DNA of 36,983 nt from Clostridium sp. (GTDB lineage Bacteria > Bacillota > Clostridia > Clostridiales > Clostridiaceae), in NCBI GenBank assembly GCA_022767515.1, contig JALENK010000056.1, positions 1 to 36,983 of the forward strand, given 5' to 3'. The translations under genes and the position numbers were made by a program. Of the stretch, positions 1-6,831 are shown piece after piece. The notes under the pieces were generated by a model. It was not told the DNA's origin. It did no database searches and saw only the letters and a list, made by a program, of their open reading frames with translations. The stretch's first letter is position 1, and each line of letters opens with the position of its first letter.

Positions 1-470
1 ACATTTTCAGTTGGTATACGACTATGTTCTGCGAGACGAATCCAATTTAATTTCTGCTTATTCTTCTTTTTAGAAGTTGCAAATCCTTCAACTTTTACAT
101 GGGTATCTGTAAATTGAATTTTTACATTATCTTGATAGAACTTTGGTACTGAATGTTTCTTACTCTTAAAACGAGGAAATTTAGTATATCCTTTGAAAAA
201 ATCTCTATACGATTCACAAGCATCTTTAATTGCTTGCTTTGTTACATTATTAGAAATATTATTTAACCAAGCATATTCTTCAGTTTTCTTTAACTGAGTA
301 AATTCTTTTCGTAAATTTCCATCGGATATGAATTTTCCGCCGTTTTTATAATTCTCTTGTTCTCTTCCTAGTGCCCAATTATAAGCAAATCTAGCAGTAT
401 CGGCATATTGGAATAATTTAGTCTTTTGTTTATTATTTGGGAGTAACATTACTCGAATTGTTTTTATCAT
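1..470 (-). CDS. tnpB: TnpB RNA-guided nuclease (IS605/IS607 OrfB), N-terminal part, runs off left edge
   Basis: The minus strand reads from an ATG at 470 to the window edge with no stop, giving about 156 residues. The start (MIKTIRVMLLPNNKQ) and the segments TARFAYNWALGREQENY and FFKGYTKFPRFKSKKHS are the typical TnpB N-terminal helix-turn-helix/wedge part. The RuvC catalytic residues and zinc finger would lie further left, outside the window. TnpB proteins of this family are small RNA-guided DNA nucleases encoded by transposons; the guide (omega) RNA normally overlaps the 3' end of the gene, so it is not visible here. The ATG lies inside the end of the upstream recombinase fragment (38-bp overlap), the usual tnpA-tnpB arrangement of IS607. 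Whether the full gene is intact cannot be judged. Confidence 0.9.
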   Translation of the reverse strand, partial: MIKTIRVMLLPNNKQKTKLFQYADTARFAYNWALGREQENYKNGGKFISDGNLRKEFTQLKKTEEYAWLNNISNNVTKQAIKDACESYRDFFKGYTKFPRFKSKKHSVPKFYQDNVKIQFTDTHVKVEGFATSKKKNKQKLNWIRLAEHSRIPTEN

Positions 471-621
471 TGTCTTCACCTCCTTCTTCTATAAGTTCTT
501 TAACAAGTTTTCTTGCTTTATTTGCACGTTTTCCTTGTAATTTACAACTGAATACAGTTATTATTTGCACTAAATCTTCAACAAGTTCTTGTTGTTCTGA
601 TTTTTCAGTATTATCAATTAT
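433..621 (-). pseudogene. C-terminal remnant of IS607-type serine recombinase TnpA
   Basis: The minus-strand open frame gives about 62 residues containing SEQQELVEDLVQIITVFS and KLQGKRANKARKLVKELI, then a polar tail ending at the TAA at 433-435. This matches the C-terminal DNA-binding end of IS607-family serine recombinases. Everything upstream is missing: the catalytic serine domain and MerR-like N-terminus are absent, an in-frame TAA lies at 622-624, and no ATG starts the fragment. The retained piece is the part that overlaps tnpB. The element therefore looks unable to supply its own transposase, although TnpB could still be expressed, perhaps through the AAGGAG-like site near 634-639. Confidence 0.75.
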
Positions 622-665
622 TTAATTAAAATCTCCTTATAATGCTTATACTTTATTCTATCAAT

Positions 666-692
666 AAAAGTCAACAAGTATTTATGACTTTT
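666..692 (-). terminator. Possible weak terminator downstream of lepB
   Basis: An 8-bp inverted repeat (AAAAGTCA at 666-673, TGACTTTT at 685-692) with an 11-nt loop lies 32 bp past the lepB stop codon. On the minus strand the second arm ends in TTTT. It is short and AT-rich, so this is only a candidate. Confidence 0.35.
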
Positions 693-723
693 TATAAGTT
701 TGCTTTATCTGTTAAATTCCCCC

Positions 724-1242
724 CTACTTGACAAAACCAAAGTCATTGATTGGCCAAACCTTAAGCCTTGCCTCTGCTTGAATGTCCTCTTTATCAACAT
801 ATGGATTTACCCAATATCTACTATCCTTTGATATTGCTCTATTGTCTCCTAAAAAGAAATATTTACCCTCAGGAACTTCAAAAGTACCATAATAATCTGT
901 GTCATTATTAACTACATAATCTTCTTTTAAATCTTCTCCATTTACATTAACAACACCATTTTGAATTTTTATTTTATCTCCTGGTAAGCCAATTAATCTC
1001 TTAATTAATATTTCTTTTAATTCATCAGAATAAAATACTACAATATCTCCTCTTTCTAAATTTTCAGGATTATAAACTCTAGTTACAAATAAATTGTCAC
1101 CTTTATTTAATGTTGGTACCATAGATGCACTTGGTATGTATACCTTATATAATAAAAACTTATTAATAACAATTGCCAAAACAAATGCTATTACTAAACA
1201 CAATATCCATTCACCAATTTTCTTTTTTTTACTACTGTCCAT
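724..1242 (-). CDS. lepB: Type I signal peptidase
   Basis: Membrane-bound serine/lysine protease that removes signal peptides from exported proteins on the outer face of the membrane. The 172-residue protein has a short lysine-rich cytoplasmic start, one membrane segment at about 13-31, then the catalytic serine in PSASMVPTL (Ser40) and the general-base lysine in IKRLIGLPGD (Lys81). The box YFFLGDNRAISKDSR (about 129-143) is the conserved C-terminal motif of the family. Length and the single N-terminal anchor fit Gram-positive SipS/LepB enzymes. It is a single-gene unit transcribed away from the BMP gene. The start is supported by AAGGAG upstream of the ATG. Clostridia often carry several paralogs, so essentiality of this copy is not implied. 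Confidence 0.95.
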   Translation of the reverse strand: MDSSKKKKIGEWILCLVIAFVLAIVINKFLLYKVYIPSASMVPTLNKGDNLFVTRVYNPENLERGDIVVFYSDELKEILIKRLIGLPGDKIKIQNGVVNVNGEDLKEDYVVNNDTDYYGTFEVPEGKYFFLGDNRAISKDSRYWVNPYVDKEDIQAEARLKVWPINDFGFVK

Positions 1243-1284
1243 ATTATATTCTCCTTATATCTTCCTTTAATATTTATACATTTT

Positions 1285-1313
1285 ATTATATGTTGTTTAT
1301 ACTAAAAACTCAA
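1285..1313 (-). promoter_or_regulatory. Sigma-A-type promoter of lepB
   Basis: On the minus strand TTGAGT (1308-1313) and TATAAT (1285-1290) are separated by 17 bp, about 40 bp upstream of the lepB start. Read by eye; no transcript data. Confidence 0.6.
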
Positions 1314-1332
1314 TCTAATATTTATTTTTTTG

Positions 1333-1359
1333 TTAATGTTTATACTTTTTGGACGATAA
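1333..1359 (+). promoter_or_regulatory. Sigma-28 (SigD/FliA)-like promoter for the BMP-chemoreceptor pair
   Basis: TTAATGTT (1333-1340), an 11-bp spacer and GACGATAA (1352-1359) resemble the flagellar sigma-28 consensus TAAAGTTT-N11-GCCGATAA with exact spacing. The -10 differs at one base; the -35 is poorer. It lies 36 bp before the BMP start codon. Sigma-28 commonly drives chemotaxis receptor genes, which fits the downstream gene. Confidence 0.5.
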
Positions 1360-1394
1360 TTATAACGTAGGAAAAATAAGGAGGGAAAAGAATT

Positions 1395-2594
1395 ATGAGG
1401 AAAAGAGGAATTTCATTATTATTCATAGTGATTTTTGTTTTATCCTTAGTTAGTTGTGGTGTTTCATCTAGTGACATGGATGATTATGTAACTAATAAGG
1501 ATTATTCTAATAAGTCACAAACAGAAAACGTTCAATTAACAGAAACCAAAGCAGGGACAAAAGTCATAAAAAAAGAAAATTTAAAAATAGGAGTGTTATA
1601 CATAGGAAGTGCCCAAGATACTTCAGGGTATACATATGAACACGAGCTTGGAATAAGTCAGATGATAAATAACATAGGACTTCAAAACAATCAAGTTATA
1701 AGAAAAGAAAGCATAAATGATGGGGACAAAAAAGCAATAGATAAGGCTTTAGATGAATGTATCAGTGAGGGGTGTAATGTTATAATTGGAACAAGTTGGG
1801 GATATATGGATGAAATGAGTACATATTCAGAAAAATATCCTGATATATATTTTTCCCATGGTACTGGATACAAAAGTAATGGAAAAAATTTCACAAATTA
1901 TTTTGGAAGAATATATCAAGCAAGATATCTATCAGGAATTGTAGCTGGATTAAAAACAAAAACTAATAAAATAGGATATGTTGCAGCTCAAGGAACAGAT
2001 AACTCAGAGGTAACAGGTGGTATAGATGCCTTTGCATTAGGTGTTGAATCAGTTAATAAAGATGCAAAAATATATGTAAAGGTAACTCATAGCTGGTATG
2101 ACCCTGAGGGTGAGGATAAAGCATCAGTTGAACTTTTAAATAAAGGCTGTGATTGCTTAGCTCAACATTGTGATACAACAGCTCCTCAAGTTGAAGCTGA
2201 GAAACATGGTGTATGGGCAATAGGATATAATTCAGATATGAGTAAAGAAACTCCAAACGCTACTTTAACTTCAGTATTATGGTCTTGGAGTGCATATTAT
2301 ACATCTTATATTCAAAGTATAATAGAAGGAAGCTATGATGGCTCAAATTATTTTGAAGGTATGAATGTTGGACTTGTGGGATTAGCTGATTTATCCGATT
2401 TAAATGATAGTAAAGCAGAAGATTTAGTAAATAAAGCAAAAGAAAAGATTGTAAATGGAAGCTTTAATGTTTTTGATGGTGAGCTAAAAACTAATACTGG
2501 AAAAATTATTGGTGAAAATGGAAAGACATTAGATGATAAAACTATTACAGGTGGTATTGATTGGTATTATCAAAATGTCGAATTAATAGATTAG
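1395..2594 (+). CDS. BMP-family (Med/PnrA-like) substrate-binding lipoprotein
   Basis: Secreted lipoprotein of 399 residues. A signal peptide ends in the lipobox LVSC, with Cys21 as the lipidated residue, followed by a polar linker. The domain from about 60 onward resembles basic membrane protein (BMP) periplasmic-binding proteins: [19 protein letters not shown] at its start, a [10 protein letters not shown] region, and a C-terminal [17 protein letters not shown] segment. Family members (PnrA, BmpA, RbsB-like fold) typically bind nucleosides or similar ligands for an ABC importer. No permease or ATPase gene is next to this one. Instead a chemoreceptor gene begins 10 bp after its stop, so it may present its ligand to that receptor (inference). 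The strong AAGGAGGG site supports the start. The ligand cannot be read from sequence. Confidence 0.85.
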   Translation: MRKRGISLLFIVIFVLSLVSCGVSSSDMDDYVTNKDYSNKSQTENVQLTETKAGTKVIKKENLKIGVLYIGSAQDTSGYTYEHELGISQMINNIGLQNNQVIRKESINDGDKKAIDKALDECISEGCNVIIGTSWGYMDEMSTYSEKYPDIYFSHGTGYKSNGKNFTNYFGRIYQARYLSGIVAGLKTKTNKIGYVAAQGTDNSEVTGGIDAFALGVESVNKDAKIYVKVTHSWYDPEGEDKASVELLNKGCDCLAQHCDTTAPQVEAEKHGVWAIGYNSDMSKETPNATLTSVLWSWSAYYTSYIQSIIEGSYDGSNYFEGMNVGLVGLADLSDLNDSKAEDLVNKAKEKIVNGSFNVFDGELKTNTGKIIGENGKTLDDKTITGGIDWYYQNVELID

Positions 2595-2604
2595 AGGTGT
2601 CAGT

Positions 2605-4320
2605 ATGAAAGTTAAAAATATTTCATTAAATAATAAATTATTAATTGTTAATTTGGCATCAGTTATATTATTGGGATTAGTTATAATAGGATTATGTTTC
2701 ACACAAATCCACAAAATAATTTACGATCAAACAAAAAACTCATTAAATGCAACTGCAATGTCTGTAAAAGCTGCTTATGAGCAAAATTCAGGAGATTATT
2801 TTAAAAATACTAACGGAGATATATGGAAAGGTGGATATAATATCTCAAAATCTGAAAAGTTATTAGATTCTATTAAAGAAAGTACTCATATGGATGTTAC
2901 ATTTTTTTATGGAAGTCAACGAATAGTTACATCCCTAAAGGATTCTAATGGCGATAGAATACTTGGTTCTCCAGCAGGAGAAAAAATACAAGAAGAGGTA
3001 TTAAATAAAGGAAATAAATATTTTACTAAATTGGTTTCCATAGATGGAACCCTATATTGTGGATACTATATTCCTATTAATCAAAATAATTCAGAAAATA
3101 TAATTGGAATGATATTTGTTGGAAGTCCTAAAAATGTGATTGATAATCAAATATTATATACTTGTCTTATTATGGCATTGGTTGTAGTAATATTTATCGC
3201 TCTAATAGCTATAATAACAAAGAAAATTTCAAAGAGTATAGTAAATGGAATCAAATCAGGGCTTAAGTCATTAATTGACATTTCTAAAGGAAATCTTACT
3301 ACCGAAATTGATGATAAACTATTAAAAAGAGAAGATGAAACAGGTGAACTTATAAAGGGTACTAAAGAACTTCAAGATAGCTTAAATAGTATCCTTGCAA
3401 CAATTATAAATAATATAAATATTCTAGATAATTCTTCTTATAATATGAATTTAGTTATCAAAAATACTGTTGACGAAATTAATACAATGAAAGAAGCTAT
3501 AAATGATATAAATATTAGTGCAAAAAATGAAGCAAAATCCGCATCTGATGTTGCTGAGAGTATTTTAAATATTGAAAAAATGATAGAAAATACAAACAGT
3601 GAGGCTAAGATACTAACAAATAATGCAGCAAATATGCAATCCTCAATGATTGCTGTAAATAATACCTTAAGTGTTCTTGAAAGTATAAATGATGAAGTTT
3701 TGTCTCAAATAGAGCAAATTCACTCTGATACTATTAATACAAATGAAGCTGTTGAAAAAATTAATAAGGCAGTAGAAATTATAAAAGATATAGCTGAACA
3801 AACAAATCTTTTAGCCTTAAATGCAAGTATTGAAGCTGCAAGAGCAGGAGAAGCTGGAAAAGGATTTTCAGTGGTAGCAGAACAAATTCAAGAACTAGCC
3901 GAGCAATCTACTAATTCTTCAGAAGATATCGCATCAGTTCTTTCAAATTTAAATTCTAACTCAAATAATTCAGTTAATACAATGAAGAAGGTTAGAAATG
4001 TAATAAATAAACAAAGTAAAGATATAGAAAAAACTAAAGAAATATTCAATAGTGTTTCAAACGAAATAGATATCTCTATAAATGGTATAAACGAAATAGA
4101 AAAAGCAATTGATATCTTGATTTTAGAGAAAAACGAAATAGTGAATGCTGTTAATAATTTATCTACTGAAAGTAAAGAAAATGAAACTAATGCTGATATG
4201 GCTTTAAAATCAGTATTAGAGGTATCAGATGGAGTTGAATCTCTTAAAGAGTCTTCTAATAATGTTAAGTCAATTGCTGAAGATATAAATAATAATGTTA
4301 AAGTATTTAAATTAAAATAA
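2605..4320 (+). CDS. Methyl-accepting chemotaxis protein with Cache-type sensor
   Basis: Transmembrane chemoreceptor of 571 residues that controls CheA kinase. Order: membrane segment at about 12-33; an extracellular sensor at about 36-180 resembling a single Cache domain ([13 protein letters not shown] near its start, [14 protein letters not shown] near its end); a second membrane segment at about 182-207; a HAMP region; then a long coiled-coil signalling domain. The hairpin tip is clear: [20 protein letters not shown] followed by [20 protein letters not shown] at about 396-435. No C-terminal CheR/CheB tether pentapeptide is seen. It is cotranscribed with the BMP lipoprotein 10 bp upstream. 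The hydrophilic insert and partner suggest either direct small-ligand sensing or sensing via the lipoprotein. Confidence 0.93.
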   Translation: MKVKNISLNNKLLIVNLASVILLGLVIIGLCFTQIHKIIYDQTKNSLNATAMSVKAAYEQNSGDYFKNTNGDIWKGGYNISKSEKLLDSIKESTHMDVTFFYGSQRIVTSLKDSNGDRILGSPAGEKIQEEVLNKGNKYFTKLVSIDGTLYCGYYIPINQNNSENIIGMIFVGSPKNVIDNQILYTCLIMALVVVIFIALIAIITKKISKSIVNGIKSGLKSLIDISKGNLTTEIDDKLLKREDETGELIKGTKELQDSLNSILATIINNINILDNSSYNMNLVIKNTVDEINTMKEAINDINISAKNEAKSASDVAESILNIEKMIENTNSEAKILTNNAANMQSSMIAVNNTLSVLESINDEVLSQIEQIHSDTINTNEAVEKINKAVEIIKDIAEQTNLLALNASIEAARAGEAGKGFSVVAEQIQELAEQSTNSSEDIASVLSNLNSNSNNSVNTMKKVRNVINKQSKDIEKTKEIFNSVSNEIDISINGINEIEKAIDILILEKNEIVNAVNNLSTESKENETNADMALKSVLEVSDGVESLKESSNNVKSIAEDINNNVKVFKLK

Positions 4321-4334
4321 TAAAAATCTTTTAT

Positions 4335-4380
4335 AATACTATACAATGTCAAGGTATACTCTTTGACTTTGTATAGTATT
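4335..4380 (+). terminator. Strong inverted repeat after the chemoreceptor gene
   Basis: A nearly perfect stem of about 17 bp (arm 1 at 4335-4352 beginning AATACTATACAA, arm 2 at 4363-4380 ending TTGTATAGTATT) with a 10-nt loop starts 15 bp after the stop codon. The following AATTTTAT tract is only moderately T-rich. It is likely the transcript end of the BMP-chemoreceptor operon. Confidence 0.65.
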
Positions 4381-4398
4381 AATTTTATACATAAGTTA

Positions 4399-4767
4399 TT
4401 ATTCACAGAATTTATTAACTTATCCACATTATATCCACATAGTTTTGTTTATTATTATTATTAAATGTTTACATTTTATTATTTTCTATCTATGATTATT
4501 TATTATTCACATATATATTTTTCTTAAATAATTGCTCTAAAATAAAGAAATTTACTTATTTATAATTATTCTATTTTAGACTTATCCACATTATCCACAT
4601 TATTTATGCACAATTTTGTTGATATATTGTGTATCAATCTAAAAACTAAGAATATACTTTATTATGATTATATATATAGTTACTCATTTATATTTTAAAC
4701 AATATCTAGTGCTTTATATACTATTTCTTAGCCTTATTTATCCACATATTCACATTGCTTATCCACA
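4399..4767 (+). other. Cluster of consensus DnaA boxes in a gene-free region
   Basis: The gap 4321-4881 contains no credible gene. Within it, eight exact matches to the DnaA box TTATNCACA lie on the same strand: 4399 (TTATTCACA), 4420, 4582, 4591, 4738 and 4759 (all TTATCCACA), 4503 (TTATTCACA) and 4604 (TTATGCACA). One-mismatch copies sit at 4431 and 4746, and a weaker reverse copy at 4628. The 4582 and 4591 boxes are directly adjacent. The surroundings are extremely AT-rich. This density is what is seen at bacterial origins and at DnaA-titrating clusters such as those of Bacillus subtilis or datA of E. coli. No dnaA or dnaN is in the window, so an extra-origin DnaA-binding cluster is the more likely reading. 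Confidence 0.8.
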
Positions 4768-4812
4768 TATTTCACACTTGTTCCTAAATTTTTAAATATA
4801 TTTTTTATCTAG

Positions 4813-4846
4813 TACCTTGCATTATATAATACCTTGTTATATAATA
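4813..4846 (+). promoter_or_regulatory. Promoter with tandem repeat upstream of the PadR operon
   Basis: TTGCAT (4817-4822) and TATAAT (4840-4845) are spaced by 17 bp. The same stretch is an imperfect 17-bp tandem repeat (units starting TACCTTG at 4813 and 4830), and the perfect palindrome ATTATATAAT lies at 4821-4830 between the promoter boxes. PadR repressors often bind palindromes overlapping their own promoter, so self-repression is likely (inference). Confidence 0.55.
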
Positions 4847-4881
4847 CTACTATACAATATATAATTTAAGGAGGTATACAG

Positions 4882-5211
4882 ATGAATATTCAATTAAAAA
4901 AAGGTGTATTAGAACTTTGTGTCTTATCCATACTTGCAAAAAGAGATTGCTATGGATATGAACTTGTAAACGAACTATCTAAGGATATATCAATTTCTGA
5001 CGGTACTATATATCCAATATTAAGGCGTCTTACTTCTGAGGGTTACTTTACAACTTATCTTCAAGAATCACAGGAAGGACCACCAAGAAAATATTATAGA
5101 CTTACAGAACTTGGATATAAAACTAAAGATATCTTAGAAAAAGAATGGTTTGAATTTCAAGAATCAATCAACAAAATTGTTTTAGGAGGCGATATAAATG
5201 ACAAAAACTGA
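4882..5211 (+). CDS. PadR-family winged-helix regulator
   Basis: Small dimeric DNA-binding repressor of 109 residues. The N-terminal winged helix is typical: GVLELCVLSILAKRDCYGYE, then ISDGTIYPILRRLTSEGYF, where the recognition helix and wing start, and the wing GPPRKYYRLTELG. Length is that of PadR subfamily 2. The ribosome site AAGGAGG supports the ATG. The gene overlaps the next one by 14 bp and leads a three-gene operon with a HAAS-domain membrane protein and a DUF4097 protein, a pairing common in Firmicutes. In such operons PadR is thought to repress the operon and respond to envelope stress or small hydrophobic molecules. The effector is not evident here. Confidence 0.93.
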   Translation: MNIQLKKGVLELCVLSILAKRDCYGYELVNELSKDISISDGTIYPILRRLTSEGYFTTYLQESQEGPPRKYYRLTELGYKTKDILEKEWFEFQESINKIVLGGDINDKN

Positions 5212-5797
5212 ATTTTTTAATATTATTCGTAACGGACTTAAAGATTTCCCAGAAAATGAAGTAAATGACATACTTTATGATTATGAAGAACATTTTGCAA
5301 GTGGATTAAATGATGGAAAGACAGTTGAAGAAATAATAGAAGAACTGGGGAATCCATATGATATTGTTGAACAATATAAAAGCACAAATTCATATAGCAT
5401 AGATCAAAAGTCTAAATCAACTTCAAGCTTAACAAATACTACTATTATTATATTAATACTAGTTGGTATTATTTGTTTCCCTGCTATTACTGGTTTAGGT
5501 GGAATTATTATAGGCATTATTGCTACTTTATGCTTTGTTCCACTAGGTTTTACTTTTGCTGGAATCGGAATACTGTTAGGCGATTTAGGTGTTTCTGTTT
5601 TAGGTATTGTAAATCTACCTGACTTCATTACTGATTTTCCTACTAGTTCTGTTATTTTATTTACAATAGGCTCTTTACTTAGTACTATATTAGGAATAAT
5701 TATTTCAGTATATTTAGTTAAAGCCTTTATTATATTGATAAAAAAGATAATTGAATTATTCAAAGAAAAATCAAAAAAGGAGGATGTTAATATATGA
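5198..5797 (+). CDS. HAAS (DUF1700) domain membrane protein
   Basis: Protein of 199 residues. Residues 1-65 form the helical HAAS/DUF1700 domain (KTEFFNIIRNGLKDFPENE, then YDYEEHFASGLNDGKT and IIEELGNPYDIVEQY). Behind a serine/threonine-rich linker come three or four hydrophobic segments at about 79-100, 100-130 and 150-178, and a lysine-rich cytoplasmic tail. HAAS-domain proteins accompany PadR regulators and are proposed to couple membrane state to the regulator. The start is set by AGGAGG upstream of ATG 5198, inside the end of the padR-like gene. It overlaps the next gene by 4 bp, so translation is probably coupled. Molecular function is not established. Confidence 0.85.
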   Translation: MTKTEFFNIIRNGLKDFPENEVNDILYDYEEHFASGLNDGKTVEEIIEELGNPYDIVEQYKSTNSYSIDQKSKSTSSLTNTTIIILILVGIICFPAITGLGGIIIGIIATLCFVPLGFTFAGIGILLGDLGVSVLGIVNLPDFITDFPTSSVILFTIGSLLSTILGIIISVYLVKAFIILIKKIIELFKEKSKKEDVNI

Positions 5798-6753
5798 AAA
5801 AGAAATTTATGAGTACAAAAATTAAGATTACTATTATAAGTCTGTTAATAGCTATAATTGGGTGTTATTCTACTAGTGCTATTATTTTATACAATAGTGA
5901 CTATAAACTTTCTAATTATTTAGATGATGATTTTGAATTTGATTTTGATTTTTCTGATGGTATATTTAGTTTCAAAAGCTTTAATAAATCCTTTGGAACA
6001 TTAACTCTTCCTTATGAAGACTCATTAAAAGATATCAAGGTTGATACCTCTTCTGCTAATACAGAAATAATCTTTGATGATACTCAAGAAATCAAAGTAG
6101 ATATTTCAGGTAATTTTATAAAATCATACGATTATAAAAATGCATTATATGAATTTAAAATAGATGAAAACACTTTAAAAATAACTACTAATGACAAATC
6201 CTCAATTGTAAAGAACTTAGAATTAAAGGTTCATATACCTTCAAAATACAAAGATAATTTAATTATGTATTCTAGCAGTGGAGATATTAAGTTAAATAAT
6301 TCTACCTTAAATAATATAAGTTTACAAACAAGTAGTGGTGATATAAAGGCAAATAATAAGATTACCTGCAATGAGATATCTATTAAAGCTTCTAGTGGTA
6401 AAATTGATTTTTCAGATTTAACATCATCTGTAACAAACTTTACAGCATCAAGTGGAGATATTGACTTAAAGGGAACTTTAGGTAAATTATCACTTGAAAC
6501 TTCATCTGGAGAAATAGAGCTTGATTGCCTAAATGATTTAGAAAACAATTCAAAACTTACATCAAGTTCTGGTGATATTAAAATGAATTTAAAAAATATA
6601 AATAGCTATACTATAAACTATTCTACTAGTTCAGGTAACTTAAAATGTGATTATGATTATAATAAAAAGGATAAACATTCATATACAATAGGAAATGGTT
6701 CTAGTTTAATTGATATAACAACTTCTAGTGGTGATTTAGAAATAAATAATTAA
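5794..6753 (+). CDS. DUF4097 beta-helix-type envelope protein
   Basis: Protein of 319 residues with an N-terminal membrane anchor or signal segment at about 9-30, then an acidic stretch, then a DUF4097 region. The C-terminal half carries about eight copies of a short motif of the form (S/T/A)SSG(D/E/K/N)(I/L), for example SSSGDIK, TSSGDIK, ASSGDID and TSSGEIE, spaced by roughly 20 residues, as expected for rungs of a right-handed beta-helix. This domain follows PadR and HAAS genes in many Firmicutes; related proteins such as LiaX take part in responses to membrane-acting antimicrobials in enterococci. Here that role is only inferred. It overlaps the HAAS gene by 4 bp and has its own AAAGGAGG site. 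Confidence 0.85.
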   Translation: MKKKFMSTKIKITIISLLIAIIGCYSTSAIILYNSDYKLSNYLDDDFEFDFDFSDGIFSFKSFNKSFGTLTLPYEDSLKDIKVDTSSANTEIIFDDTQEIKVDISGNFIKSYDYKNALYEFKIDENTLKITTNDKSSIVKNLELKVHIPSKYKDNLIMYSSSGDIKLNNSTLNNISLQTSSGDIKANNKITCNEISIKASSGKIDFSDLTSSVTNFTASSGDIDLKGTLGKLSLETSSGEIELDCLNDLENNSKLTSSSGDIKMNLKNINSYTINYSTSSGNLKCDYDYNKKDKHSYTIGNGSSLIDITTSSGDLEINN

Positions 6754-6831
6754 TATGCTAATTATCTACAAATATACTTCATTTTGTGCTATTATTAACT
6801 TTGTATAAGATTAAAAATTGGACGTGGTTTT

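Noticed and set aside
437-625. Plus-strand open frame of 62 codons
   Set aside because: It is the reverse reading of the recombinase remnant and the tnpB start; the minus-strand frame has clear family similarity and this one has none.
3888-4427. Minus-strand open frame of 179 codons
   Set aside because: It mostly mirrors the chemoreceptor's coiled-coil coding region, has low-complexity composition and no ribosome site or family motif.
4399-4767. CRISPR-like array
   Set aside because: The repeated unit is only 9 bp, spacings are irregular (0 to about 125 bp) and no cas genes are present.
4321-4881. Chromosomal replication origin (oriC)
   Set aside because: Box density fits, but no dnaA, dnaN, recF, rpmH or other origin gene is in the window and flanking genes do not diverge from the site. 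No clear unwinding element or DnaA-trio run was recognised. Kept as a DnaA-box cluster.
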